Program-made: the position numbers and the translations under genes
Notes under the pieces: generated by a model
Databases searched by the model: none
What the model saw: only the letters and a program-made list of their open reading frames with translations
Told to the model about the DNA's origin: nothing
Shown: positions 37,100-54,964 of the stretch, piece after piece
Layout of the letters: each line of letters starts with the position of its first letter
Numbering within the stretch: position 1 is the first letter of the stretch
DNA from: Lytechinus pictus
Taxonomy: Eukaryota > Echinodermata > Echinoidea > Temnopleuroida > Toxopneustidae
Direction of reading: 5' to 3'
Assembly: GCF_037042905.1 (NCBI RefSeq)
Contig: NC_087249.1
Span: forward strand, 50,932,901-50,996,900
Length of the DNA: 64,000 bases

Positions 37100-38863
37100 A
37101 GAACGCGACGGGGAGTTTGATGTTTAATGTCACCCGCAACGTTCGGCATGCACGCGCATATAATGGGACAGTAACTTGGACCAATTTTTGTGATAAATAT
37201 GGCGAACATGTGGTTGAAAAATTTGTTATATCTCCAGAAAATGCACGTATATGCAGCTAAATTTGGTATCAGTGTAAAGCATGAACTATAACAAAGACCG
37301 CCATGGTATTTACAGCGCAGCAATCGGCAGCAATTTGTAAAAGAAATGCTCATGAAAAAAATGCTAAAACACCCCCATTGTCAAATGGTTTCGTCCAAAA
37401 TTGCCTCTGAAGGGATTATTATTTTATCTTGAAAATCTTTGATCACTTAAAACAATTATTCATCAAAGAGCACCGTGAATTAGAAATAAATTAAGCAATC
37501 AGTTTTGTCAAAACAGTGAAATATCTAAAACGTGTCATTTACACATGCGGTAGCCGTAAAGAGTCATTTTCCGGTAACATTGAATAAAAATGGGCAACTA
37601 ATATTCAATTTAATGGAGAAATATTGTACGGAGGCATTCTACAGGTTCTTATCTTTGCTTAGAACATGAAAAAAACACAATTTGTTTCATGACCAAAAAC
37701 CAGTTTTGGCGCACTTTTGCTCTCTCCTGGCCCACTGGCGTCAACACCAAATCTTAACCGAAGGGTAAGTTTTCGAAATGACAGCATAACTTAAAAAGTA
37801 TATGGACCTAGTTTATGAAACTTGGCCATAAGGATTATCGAGTATTACTGAACATCCTGCATGAGTTTCATGTCACATGACAAAGGTCAAAGGTCATTTA
37901 GGGTCAATGAACTTAGACCATGTTGGGGGAATCAACATCAAAATCTTAACCTAAGGTTAAGTTTTTGTAATGTCATCATAACTTAGAAAATATATGGACC
38001 TAGTTCATGAAACTTGGACATAAGGTTAATCAAGTATCACTGAACATCCTGCATGAGTTTCACGTCACATGACCAAGGTCAAATGTCATTTAGGGTCAAT
38101 GAGCTTTGGCCGAATTGGGGGTATCTGTTGAATTACCATCAAAACTTTGGAAGTTTATGGATCTGATTCATGAAACTTGGACATGATAGTAATCAAGTAT
38201 CACTGGACATCTTGTGCAAGTTTCAGGTCACATGATTAAGGTCAAAGGTCGTTTAGGGTCATTGAACTTTGGCCAAATTGGGGGTATTTGTTGAATTACC
38301 ATCATAACTTTGAAAGTATATTGGTCTAGTTCATAAAACTTGGACATAAGAGTAATCAAGTATCACTGAACATCCTGTGCGCATTTCAGGTCACATGACC
38401 AAGGTCAAAGGTCATGTAAGGTCAATGAACTTTGGCCATGTTGGGGGTATTTGTTGAATTACCATCATATCTCTGTAAGTGTATTGGTCTAGTTCATAAA
38501 ACGTGGACATAAGAGTAACCAAGTATCACTGAACATCTTGTGCGAGTTATAGTAGTTTTCAAAGTCAGTACTGCTGCTATATTGAATCGCGTGATGCAGG
38601 TGAGACCGCCAGAGGCATTCCACTTGTTAGTAATATTTCATAGTAAGAACTGTGAATTCTCAAGATGAAAAAATATTTAGATAAAACATCATCGTATATC
38701 AGTGTATTTATTATTATTTATCAATATATCTTTATACATCATAATCAAACAAACAACACATTTAACATGTTTAAACAAATCAACTTACCGCAGAGAACAC
38801 TCCGCTAGCTATTGAGCCGCTAACCGTGTTGGCGAAACAACAACATTTCTTCATCATCACCAT
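22368..38863 (-). CDS. LAPTM4/5-like four-transmembrane protein, paralogue 1
   Basis: Six exons on the minus strand: 38789-38863, 31730-31793, 26736-26842, 26156-26248, 23300-23362 and 22368-22457. All have GT-AG borders and compatible phases (0,0,1,0,0,0), giving 163 residues. Exon 1 starts MVMMKKCCCFANTVSGS, a cytosolic Cys cluster before TM1. Exon 3 carries TM2 (DIIDVIALICLAITSVLLIY). Exon 4 carries the conserved LIPY then TM3. Exon 5 is TM4 (MIFGFIVWIFLLPV). Exon 6 gives ITCILCVVSLLQEF and an acidic tail ending DIMY. The fold and the Cys-cluster/VRTG-like start resemble LAPTM4/5 (Mtp) lysosomal membrane proteins. The protein is shorter (LAPTM4 is about 230 aa), has no long loop before TM4 and no PPxY tail, so a DUF4728-type four-TM family is an alternative. 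Exon 2 is the most divergent; it was recognised by a strong acceptor (ttttttcccctcag) and correct phase. Its introns hold most of the large transposons of the window. Confidence 0.78.
22939..23230. mobile_element. CACAGTGTGA-rich MITE
   Basis: Ends CTGGAAAGAAGAGTGTC and GACACTGAGTTCTTGCCAG are inverted repeats. The interior is composed of degenerate 'cacagtgtga/ttcacattgtg' words in both orientations. It lies in the last intron of paralogue 1. Confidence 0.65.
24100..24345. repeat. degenerate copies of an exon 4/donor segment
   Basis: Three imperfect repeats of about 60 bases: 'atcgaacggctaggaactcac', 'agggactcaccgtgaccctaatggg' and 'ctagcgactcaccatgatgcttacggg'. They resemble the true exon 4 border at 26125-26170 ('atcgaacggctggggactcaccgtgacgcttatacgg'). 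On the minus strand each carries a GGTGAG-like donor. Confidence 0.45.
24680..25430. mobile_element. palindromic host element around a nested hAT MITE
   Basis: 'caaatatatcaggcgtttcattctaaagcatagtgggaattatt' on the left mirrors 'aataattccactatactttctcaaagcctgatatatttg' on the right. The centre 'ccctcggggcttcgcccctcgggg' is itself palindromic. The left arm is interrupted by the element at 24756-25307. Confidence 0.7.
24756..25307. mobile_element. hAT-type MITE
   Basis: Ends CCCGGGGGGGCCACTTCCAT and its inverse near 25290-25307 continue into 'cgagtggataccatgcgcgacc' on both sides. A perfect 8-bp duplication CAAAACTA (24748-24755 and 25308-25315) flanks it. Inside are repeats of 'ccctaaacacgtaatttcc'. 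8-bp duplication is the hAT hallmark. Confidence 0.85.
25989..26106. repeat. hairpin MITE in intron 4 of paralogue 1
   Basis: 'GGTGACGAGGCCAACTATCACT' type left arm and 'AGTGATAGTTTGCCCATCACC' right arm. An inner stem CAAGCTGGATGT/ACATCCAGCTTG and ATCTTTCC/GGAAAGAT surround a short loop. Confidence 0.75.
26440..26665. repeat. dispersed inverted-repeat family, copy 3
   Basis: 'gcccgtcaaatcacaatgaacagctgggaggtctttgtcgaaaattggtgaa' and 'ttcaccaattttcgacaaaggct' match copies 1 and 2. It lies in the short intron between exons 3 and 4 of paralogue 1. Confidence 0.7.
26843..27505. other. intron, no feature recognised
   Basis: Left part of the 4.9 kb intron 2 of paralogue 1. AT-rich; no exon or named repeat seen. 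Confidence 0.4.
27511..27705. mobile_element. Tc1-like MITE remnant
   Basis: AGTTAGTGAACCCAACCA near 27512 is mirrored by TGGTGGGGTTCACTAACT near 27672-27690. The right end continues TTTTGAGCACCACTG followed by TA, a Tc1/mariner-style terminus. The outermost bases of the left end are missing. Confidence 0.6.
28028..31016. mobile_element. 3 kb foldback element with GTCGTGAATTTCGTCG arms
   Basis: Outer 'tatggtggccctgaagggacatcgc' (28033) mirrors 'gcgatgtcccttcagggccaccata' (30986-31010). Just inside, both arms hold tandem (ATTCACGACGAAATTGGCGACGAA)-type units in both orientations (28070-28260 and 30820-30970). Next come arms of 'ggtcta/gtccaat' phrases (28280-28640 and 30240-30600), then a nested element at 28670-30215. 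The right arm alone has a 128-bp insertion (30693-30820). No ORF of interest. It is intronic in paralogue 1. Confidence 0.88.
28670..30215. mobile_element. element with GCTCGCGCTTCGCGCTCGC tandem array
   Basis: Inverted ends CATAGGCGGATCCAGGGGG and CCCCCTGGATCCGCCTATG are followed by mirrored 'attggcggagcaaaaaaaagg' and poly-purine tracts. Between 28861 and 29800 the near-palindrome GCTCGCGCTTCGCGCTCGC, or a variant, recurs about eight times at 100-140 base spacing, each followed by AT-rich DNA. It sits at the centre of the larger foldback, so no target duplication can be read. Confidence 0.75.
31730..31793 (-). CDS. exon 2 of LAPTM-like paralogue 1
   Basis: Minus-strand acceptor 'ttattttttcccctcag', 64 nt in phase 0-1, donor GTACTC. 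It encodes IHFVWTGFQWYQIS, aligning with LLWEFVGYIEMSS of paralogue 2 and IYLAIWAYNLAQA of paralogue 3 by the shared Trp and Tyr/Trp spacing. The donor is weaker than in the other genes, so the call is less certain than the other exons. Confidence 0.65.
31794..33344. other. intron 1 of paralogue 1, right of exon 2
   Basis: AT-rich. It includes a poly-C run near 31977, the tRNA-like SINE at 32390-32465, and a half copy of the TTAA-flanked MITE family (from 32814, 'ttaaaggggtactg'). Confidence 0.5.
32390..32465 (-). repeat. tRNA-derived SINE head or tRNA-like pseudogene
   Basis: The minus strand shows an A-box-like 'tggtccagtggttagagc', an anticodon-arm-like 'ggactcataatc' and a B box GTTCGAATCCC. 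The 5' and 3' ends do not pair into a 7-bp acceptor stem, so this is not a functional tRNA gene. 'Ccacacgcccgtgtgg' at the boundary forms a small palindrome. Confidence 0.55.
33345..33400 (+). repeat. left end of AGGTCA-rich element (split copy)
   Basis: 'tcacctgcatagcagagtgagactatagg' and 'cttttccgacggcggcggcg' match the reverse of 46206-46268. The continuation 'gtcaacaccaaatcttaacc' is found only at 37741, on the far side of the insertion at 33401-37737. Confidence 0.8.
33845..35557. mobile_element. hAT-type element (outer)
   Basis: Terminal repeats CACTGGCGTAAATCC and GGATTTACGCCAGTG, with a perfect 8-bp duplication GTACAATG at 33837-33844 and 35558-35565. It contains a second hAT-type element. 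A fragment of the same family is at 44058-44165. Confidence 0.9.
34275..35450. mobile_element. hAT-type element (nested) with GCTCGCGCTTCGCGCTCGC array
   Basis: Ends CAGTGGCGTA and TACGCCACTG, flanked by TGGACATA (34267-34274) and TGGACATG (35451-35458), 7 of 8 matching. Inside, GCTCGCGCTTCGCGCTCGC occurs near 34832, 34947, 35171 and 35277, with a degenerate copy near 35055. This is the same motif as in the unrelated element at 28670-30215. Confidence 0.85.
36250..36855. mobile_element. piggyBac-type MITE (TTAA duplication)
   Basis: TTAA at 36250-36253 and 36852-36855 flank AGGGGAATCCA... and ...TGGATTCCCCT. Subterminal phrases ('caagaaagttatgaatttttaaaagtt' and the mirrored version) are shared with copies or halves at 32814, 44697, 56903 and 60315. 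Confidence 0.8.
37070..37097. repeat. (CT)n microsatellite
   Basis: About 14 CT dinucleotides after a poly-C run. Confidence 0.9.
37738..38620 (+). repeat. AGGTCA-rich tandem element, main part
   Basis: About five units of roughly 180 bases, each with 'aacttggacataagagtaatcaagtatcactgaacatcctg' and 'aggtcacatgaccaaggtcaaaggtcat'. Perfect AGGTCA-A-AGGTCA direct repeats occur at 37884-37896 and 38402-38414, and a near-perfect one at 38239-38251. The terminus is 'gtgagaccgccagaggcattccacttg'. It lies in intron 1 of paralogue 1, just downstream of exon 1. Confidence 0.85.
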
Positions 38864-39715
38864 CTTTATAATTATCGAAATACGGCCAAACGACAAGAAA
38901 AATATTGTGCTTCTTTTTCCTCTTCGTCACTGGTCCTGGTTCTTTCTCCTCTTCGTCATAAATGATTAGTTAGACGATGCGTGTTTATCTTTTGGGTTTT
39001 CACTCGATTTTGGGACGTTTTCGTTCACGGAAAATTGTCAAAATATTACAGCAAATGATCAAAATATTACAGCAGAGAATCACTGCCAGTGATAGCTAGC
39101 TCGGGTAGGTTGTAAGAAATATACATCGATATGTTGTTTTCAAATGCAACAGCTGTTTTAATGCTGGATACTCGCACAATTATTTGAAAGCAACCTAAGG
39201 AATTTTCTAAACCGGTGTTACCAGCTGTTCAAGGATTTGATTAACAATAGTTTATTGTTCGTTGAAGGGTTGAACCCGTTAAAAAAACAAATCGTATCAA
39301 CACTGGATGTCGTGAATCTTTGTTGCTTTTCTTTACTTCTGTCACTGTTTAAATCAACTTAATTTTTTTTTAAAGCCTGAACCCTTCTTTCACGAACCCA
39401 TTCTCCAATGTAAACGTACTAAATGTTTCCCTTTAAAATACTAATTCGATTTCAGAGCACTGTGACTTTATATGGCGGTTATAACTGGGGCGAGGGGTGG
39501 GGGTCAACAAAAGAACTTTCAAGTTTCAACGGGTTATCCAATGAGCTAGGTTGCTGTCAGTGCATAAATATATCTATACTTGTTTTGTTACCTTTTGTTA
39601 GGTAAACTTGAGCCCCCCCCCCCCCCCCCCAGTTAGAAATTACTATATAAAGCAGCGCCCACACCCAGGACTCAAACACATTTTGTCTATTGTCGACACG
39701 GCGTGATGATAATCA
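38864..39715. other. upstream region of paralogue 1
   Basis: Contains the presumed 5'UTR and promoter of paralogue 1 (minus strand). No TATA box or CpG island was obvious. A poly-C run lies near 39613. Confidence 0.4.
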
Positions 39716-39965
39716 TCATTCATCATTGATGTGATTATTATCATTATAATAATCATTGACATGATCTCTTTATCTTTATCTCTTCATTACAATCATCATC
39801 ATCATAGTCGTCGTCGTTGGCATCGTCTCCATCATCATCATATAAATCGTTACGGTGATTATTACCACCACCACCATCATCATCATCACCACCACCACCA
39901 CAACCGCCACCACTACCATAATCATCATCATCGTCGTCGTCGTCATCATCTCCATCATCATACTC
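39716..39965. repeat. (ATC)n/(ACC)n microsatellite
   Basis: Imperfect ATC, ACC and GTC trinucleotides. The His-rich and Thr/Ile-rich ORFs in all frames are artefacts. Confidence 0.9.
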
Positions 39966-41765
39966 ATCACTGTACCAGCTACCCAGAACACATTTTTTCA
40001 GAGGACTTTCTATTTATTACTACGAGTTTCATTCATCAATGAAAAATCAATTTAATTCCTACAGTGAAGATAATATTATTATATTCATAATATACAAGAC
40101 ATAAAATGCAGAATATCGTGCGCGCATGACCATACACCAGAAATGTTATATATGAAGTAGACCAACTATATATATATACATGTATATAGGTTATATAAAG
40201 ATAGGCTATAGAAAACATAGAGTAAATACATTAACATGATCTACGATAAATAATGGTATATATACAAGGGAAGAATAGATATAATGAATGAATAAAAATA
40301 AGTCAATCGAGACACAAAAAGAGCTGAATCTCCGACATGTTTTGGCTAAAATCACGTCCATGAATATGTACCTTTACTCTGCATGTGTACTGGAAATTTC
40401 CTTGAATAGTAACCATTTATTTAATGGAGACACCAAATCTGTAGATTTTTTTAGGAATGACTAATATGCTTCATTTTTTTTTTACATGCGAGTGTATTTC
40501 AGAATTACACCTTGATTTGTCTCTAAAAACACACCCTCACACACAGAAAGTGTAATAAACAGAATGCATAAAAGTTTAGACCTACCTATCATCAAGATCA
40601 TTACGTTAAGCATGTTTACCATGGGAGGTTGATTACTATTAGAAGACATTTTTAGTTTAATTGAAAAGAAGGAAGAAAATATTAAAATATCAATATTTAG
40701 AGTCCTCTTTTAAGATATGAGACATGATAACATTTAAAAAACAAATAATGACCCCGACCCCACCCCCACCCCATGTGTTTTGCATTGGTACATCATTCGT
40801 TAGGTATTGTTTTTTTTAATTCGATACACATGGGCATTTATGTAATTATAAGCTCGGTTGAGATATACTACATGTATAGATAATATAATGCCTGCGTCAT
40901 CATTTTTCATGGTCACATTTCTGGCGCTTACCCTAGATTTGCCGGCCTGTCGGGTTGTTTCATAATAATAATGTCAGTCAGATAATCATGTGTATCCTCG
41001 ATTCCTTTGGCTTTCGTGGCATTGTTTCTCCCAGAACTTCATATATTTTCATTTGCTTATTTTCTCCTTTGTGTTAATGGTGAGCCTATATACATACTAT
41101 TTTGTCCGATGTCTGTTTAACTACATAACATAGTATACAAATAATGCATATTATCGAGGGCATTAGACAGAACTATACACACATGTAATTTTAGAGCAGT
41201 TCTATAACACGTTTGGGCCACTAAAAAAGGTCATGAGACTAGATAAATGCCTCAGCAAACTGCTGTGTATTATACAATATGATTTATGTCGGATAGTCGG
41301 ATGCGGGTCCTTGTTATTTTATAAACCATTCTCACCTCAAAATCATGACCGGTTATTATACTTTATTAATAACCGTCCATCACCGGTCATTAGCCTACCT
41401 TCCAAACTCCCTGGTAAACCTACACGTACGGTTAGGCCAACTCACGTTCGTGTGTGCAACCAATATTATCGGGATCCATTTCGTCATCTGCTGGTTCATT
41501 CCATTGGTATCCTAACTCTACGGTAATTCCGACATTTCCTCCTTTTAAATTTTCTTAAAAATCATTCCTGGTCATCTTGCTGTTTCAGGCAACGATCATA
41601 TCGATCCATAAAATCTCACCGGTCAATATTCCATCGGTTGACCAAATTAATATACAGCCGCAATTAGAAACTATCATCATTAAGTATTTTCAACAGAAGC
41701 CCCTTTGCTATCATTTTGGCTCTATACATAACTTCTGGATAATGTTGCTTGATGCGTTGCCATGG
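39966..41765. other. intergenic between paralogues 2 and 1
   Basis: AT-rich. This is the presumed 3' flank of paralogue 2, with a candidate poly(A) hexamer (minus strand) near 41361. No other gene or named repeat was recognised. Confidence 0.4.
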
Positions 41766-51423
<9,658 letters not shown>

Positions 51424-52549
51424 CGTGGAAGAGGTGCAACTGTAAGTTCTCTATTTTCTTCGTCTGTTGCTGCTTTGAGACCCTATGAAATGATTTGGAG
51501 CTTGTAGGAGTTCATAAGAGTACGATTAGGCATTATAGTTATGGTCAAACCGTCTGGGTAGATAAATAGACAGCGAATGACACTGACAGTTCTTTGACAA
51601 GGCACTCTTTGTGGTCCCAATTTGCGAAGCGGTAGAGTAAACGCGAATGGATCCTGGATGAATTCCTTGCATCAGTGCATTGTGTCGTCGACGCGAACTC
51701 GAACGACACTGAATGGAACCACTCCAAAATTCGTTGAAAAGGGGTAATTCAGAAAAAAGTCGAAGACATGAATATCGTGCCATACACTATGTAACTAGAA
51801 GATCTGAAAGGCCTGCGTAGACCTCCCATACTGATAGTTGTTGGTATGGAAATTCCAATGTACCATGGCAAAAATGTGCAAAGAGGCAGAGGGCAGTTGC
51901 CCCAGACATTTAAAAGAATATGCCTTTTTTTTTGTTATATAGAGTGCCCCAATCTGTAGATATCCTTACGAAAGTGTCACAACAACAAAATCCCTGCAAT
52001 ATTATGATAACCTAAACTAATTCAGCTCGGACGCTTTGCTCCATCGCTTGCATGATATGCCCATGATTGGATAAAGCGCTGCCATGTTCCGTGTGCTACT
52101 GGGTAGGAGAGATGTCCCCAAGAAATTTAAAAACCTTCCTTGGTCATTTAAATCCACCTAAAATATTCACCAAATCCGGTAGTATTCATGCAAAAAGTAC
52201 AAAAAATAACAATAAAAAATCCCTCAAAAATGATAATTTATACCAAATCGGCTCGGACAATTTGTTCCGTCGCTTGCATGATATGCTCTTATTACTCTTC
52301 TTATTCACCTCCACCCCCTTCAGGAGATCATGCGCAAGACCATGAAAGCCCCCCCCCCCCCCTCCCTCCCATTATCGTGTTATTGAGTGTTATTGATTGT
52401 AAACTTGAATGATTCTTCTTTTTGTAATTGGCTAAAATCGGCCAGACCAAGTTCAATTGTCATTATTTGAAATTATGGAGTGGAAATGAGATTGACTTGT
52501 AATGCTATACTGTTTTCAGAATTATATTAGTGATATTATATAGATACCT
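51424..52549. other. upstream region of paralogue 2
   Basis: Presumed 5'UTR and promoter, minus strand; no clear TATA box. Near 52020-52330 two related blocks ('gctcggacgctttgctccatcgcttgcatgatatgc' and 'gctcggacaatttgttccgtcgcttgcatgatatgc') form an imperfect tandem repeat about 225 bases apart. Confidence 0.5.
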
Positions 52550-52960
52550 ATTTGTATCTCTATCTATTTATTTATCTATTTATATATCTGATCTATCTAT
52601 TATCTATCTATCTATCTGATCTATCTATCTATCAATCTATCGATATCTATCTATCTATTTATATATATCTATCTATATCTATCTATCTTTCTATCTATCT
52701 ATCTATATATCTATCTATCTATCTGGTATATATCTGATATATATATATCTATCTATATAAAGATCCATCTATCTATAGTATCTATCTGTCTATCTATCTA
52801 TCTATCAATCTATCTTTATCTAACTTAATCTTTATATACCTGCAAAGCGCTTAGAAACGTCGTTACGACGTATTAAGCGCGATATATAAGCGGAATATTA
52901 TCTATATATCTATCTTTCTATTTATCTATCTATATCTATTTATCTATCTATCTATGGCCA
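52550..52960. repeat. (CTAT)n microsatellite with embedded SINE-tail repeat
   Basis: TATC/CTAT units on both sides of 52813-52901, which reads GCAAAGCGCTTAGAAACGTCGTTACGACGTATTAAGCGCG. This is the reverse complement of copy A. Confidence 0.9.
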
Positions 52961-53264
52961 AAGATTGAGCAAAATTCTAATACGAATCTCATTAACTTAC
53001 CAGGTTGGGATTCATAAAACTCATTGTAAAGTTAGGAACGACTTCAGAGCCAAGGGAGATGATCAATCATTGTTATTTAAAAAGAAAATGTTAAAAATAA
53101 TGCCTTAATTCCCTTCCCCCTGTTAATTAAAACTTACAAACTATTTATTTTCACGTGCTTTTTTATAACAACCTTGAACACCAATTTTTTTTTTTTTTTT
53201 TTTTCGTTGATAAAACTTGATCAATAAAGGGCAATGATGGAAACTGGGGTACTCAGTACACACA

Positions 53265-53297
<33 letters not shown>

Positions 53298-54503
53298 AAA
53301 TTAATTCCAGTAATAGACTTGTACTTAATTATTATAATTTTGACTCGGGTGGGACGAGTTCAGTGTACATTGTAAACGTAATTGGAATAATACGCCATGC
53401 ACTTCAATATATACCGGTAGATGTTAGTTAATATATTTTTGGTGGCATTCTCGCCCTCACCCACCCGCACCTGCATATTAGCAACTCGCTCTCCAGTCAC
53501 GCCAAAAAGGGGTCCTTTCACACAAGGTCGTGTGACTACTTGCGACTCTTGCGATCATGTGGAAAATGTATTGCGACCAAATGAACGCAAAAGGCTTTAC
53601 GGCGAAATGTAAAAGTCCTTTTATTAATGGACGTTAATTTGACCTAAAGTGGTCAATCACGATCTCGTTTACAGTGTGCTTTTGAATTTGAAAGAAAGGA
53701 GAGAAAGGGAAAAGGGCCTATTTGAATAATTAATTTCCTATAAAATTGATATCCTCTGCATTGGGGAAATTGAAAAGATGGCACACGAGCAAAACGCGTG
53801 AATGTCAATTTTGTGATCGTTTGTTTGCTGTTCGTTGCCATGGTTACGGACGCCAAAAAGTGCTACATTGGCTACTTGACGAGGTGGTGGGTTACTTTAC
53901 CTTGGGCATATCTACTTAATTTCATCGATTTGTCAACATGGCGAGATACGTCATCTTAAAGTCAACTTTTACAATGTCTACTGTTTTTTTCATTACAAAA
54001 AGACAAAAAAGCACAATGAAACATCAGCTTTTCAAAACGTCAATTTAATTACAAAAATGTGTTTAAAACAAAGCATTTACCAAAGTTTATTTTAAAAAAA
54101 GTAAGTAAAAAACAAACGCTTGGCAATTCTTTGCCTACGTTGATAAAAATATACTTCATACCAAAGACATGAAATATTAGTAAATAAAAAGAAAACTACT
54201 AATGTTTGCTTACTGTCTCTGTAAGCACACTCAGTATTAATCTTAATTTCAATGATTTATACCGAGTGTATAAAAAGAAATTAAACAACCCTTCACATTT
54301 ATCATATGAGATTTAAATTATGCTTCCAGGAACATAATTTTAAGACTGGAGAACATTGTTCTGGATTATAATGAAACACTGCAATCGGTATTAGATTTCT
54401 TTATTTTTACATTATATACAATTCTGTCATTGTTACAATTATTGTTTTTTATTATATCGGAAAGTCTCAAAGTTTCTTGAGACGGGACTGATTCAACATT
54501 TGT
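52961..54503. other. intergenic between paralogues 3 and 2
   Basis: AT-rich. Includes a poly-T run near 53190, a (CT)n run near 53264-53297 and a poly(A)-signal-like TTTATT (minus strand) near 54400 that could serve paralogue 3. No gene. Confidence 0.4.
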
Positions 54504-54674
54504 CAGGGGCCGCGGAAGCGGGGTGGGGGGCTTCAGCCCTCCCCCCCCCCCCCACTCTTTTTTCCAAAATCATGTACAGTAATGACCATATAATTGTGAT
54601 TTTTCGCATGGTCAGCCCCCCCCCCCCCACTTTTGGCTCAGCCCCCCACTTTGAAAACCGTTCCGCAGCCCCTG
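54504..54674. mobile_element. 171-bp MITE, CAGGGGCCGCGGAA family
   Basis: Inverted ends CAGGGGCCGCGGAA and TTCCGCAGCCCCTG, with a 5-bp direct duplication TTTGT on both sides. The interior is poly-C rich ('ggtcagccccccccc'). Confidence 0.85.
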
Positions 54675-54964
54675 TTTGTAACTACAATATTCAAGAATTC
54701 CCGTCGTGAATTATGCGTATATTGCTGTATCTACATACATCATTCAACAAAGCCTCATACTTGAAAAAGGGAAGAACTCCTGTACAAATAAAATTATTAA
54801 ATTGAATTAAAGAAATAAAAATAAAGTCCTAAATATAAAATTATAGTAGCCATGGCCAAGGTCGTCGAGAACGACTGTCTAGAATGAATAGATAGATGGC
54901 GCTACATAAATGCATAATTATCGTCACAAAGCTACAAACAATTCAAAATCGTGAGTTTCTATGT

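Larger units (their letters stand above)
33401..37737. mobile_element. 4.3 kb element splitting the AGGTCA-rich repeat
   Basis: The left end CAGTGGGCCAGAATGAAC...AAAGTGCGCCAAAA is mirrored by TTTTGGCGCACTTTTGC...CCTGGCCCACTG on the right (37701-37737). The insertion point is defined by comparison with the uninterrupted relative at 45780-46275. A possible 3-bp duplication GCG flanks it. It contains further elements at 33845-35557 and 36250-36855. No transposase ORF. Confidence 0.75.

Noticed and set aside
39731-40042. His-rich ORF
   Set aside because: ATC/ACC microsatellite.
52980-53060. Possible minus-strand exon ending at an 'acttac' donor
   Set aside because: The text 'ggattcataaaactcattgtaaagttagg' looks like a dispersed repeat end and encodes nothing matching the flanking genes.
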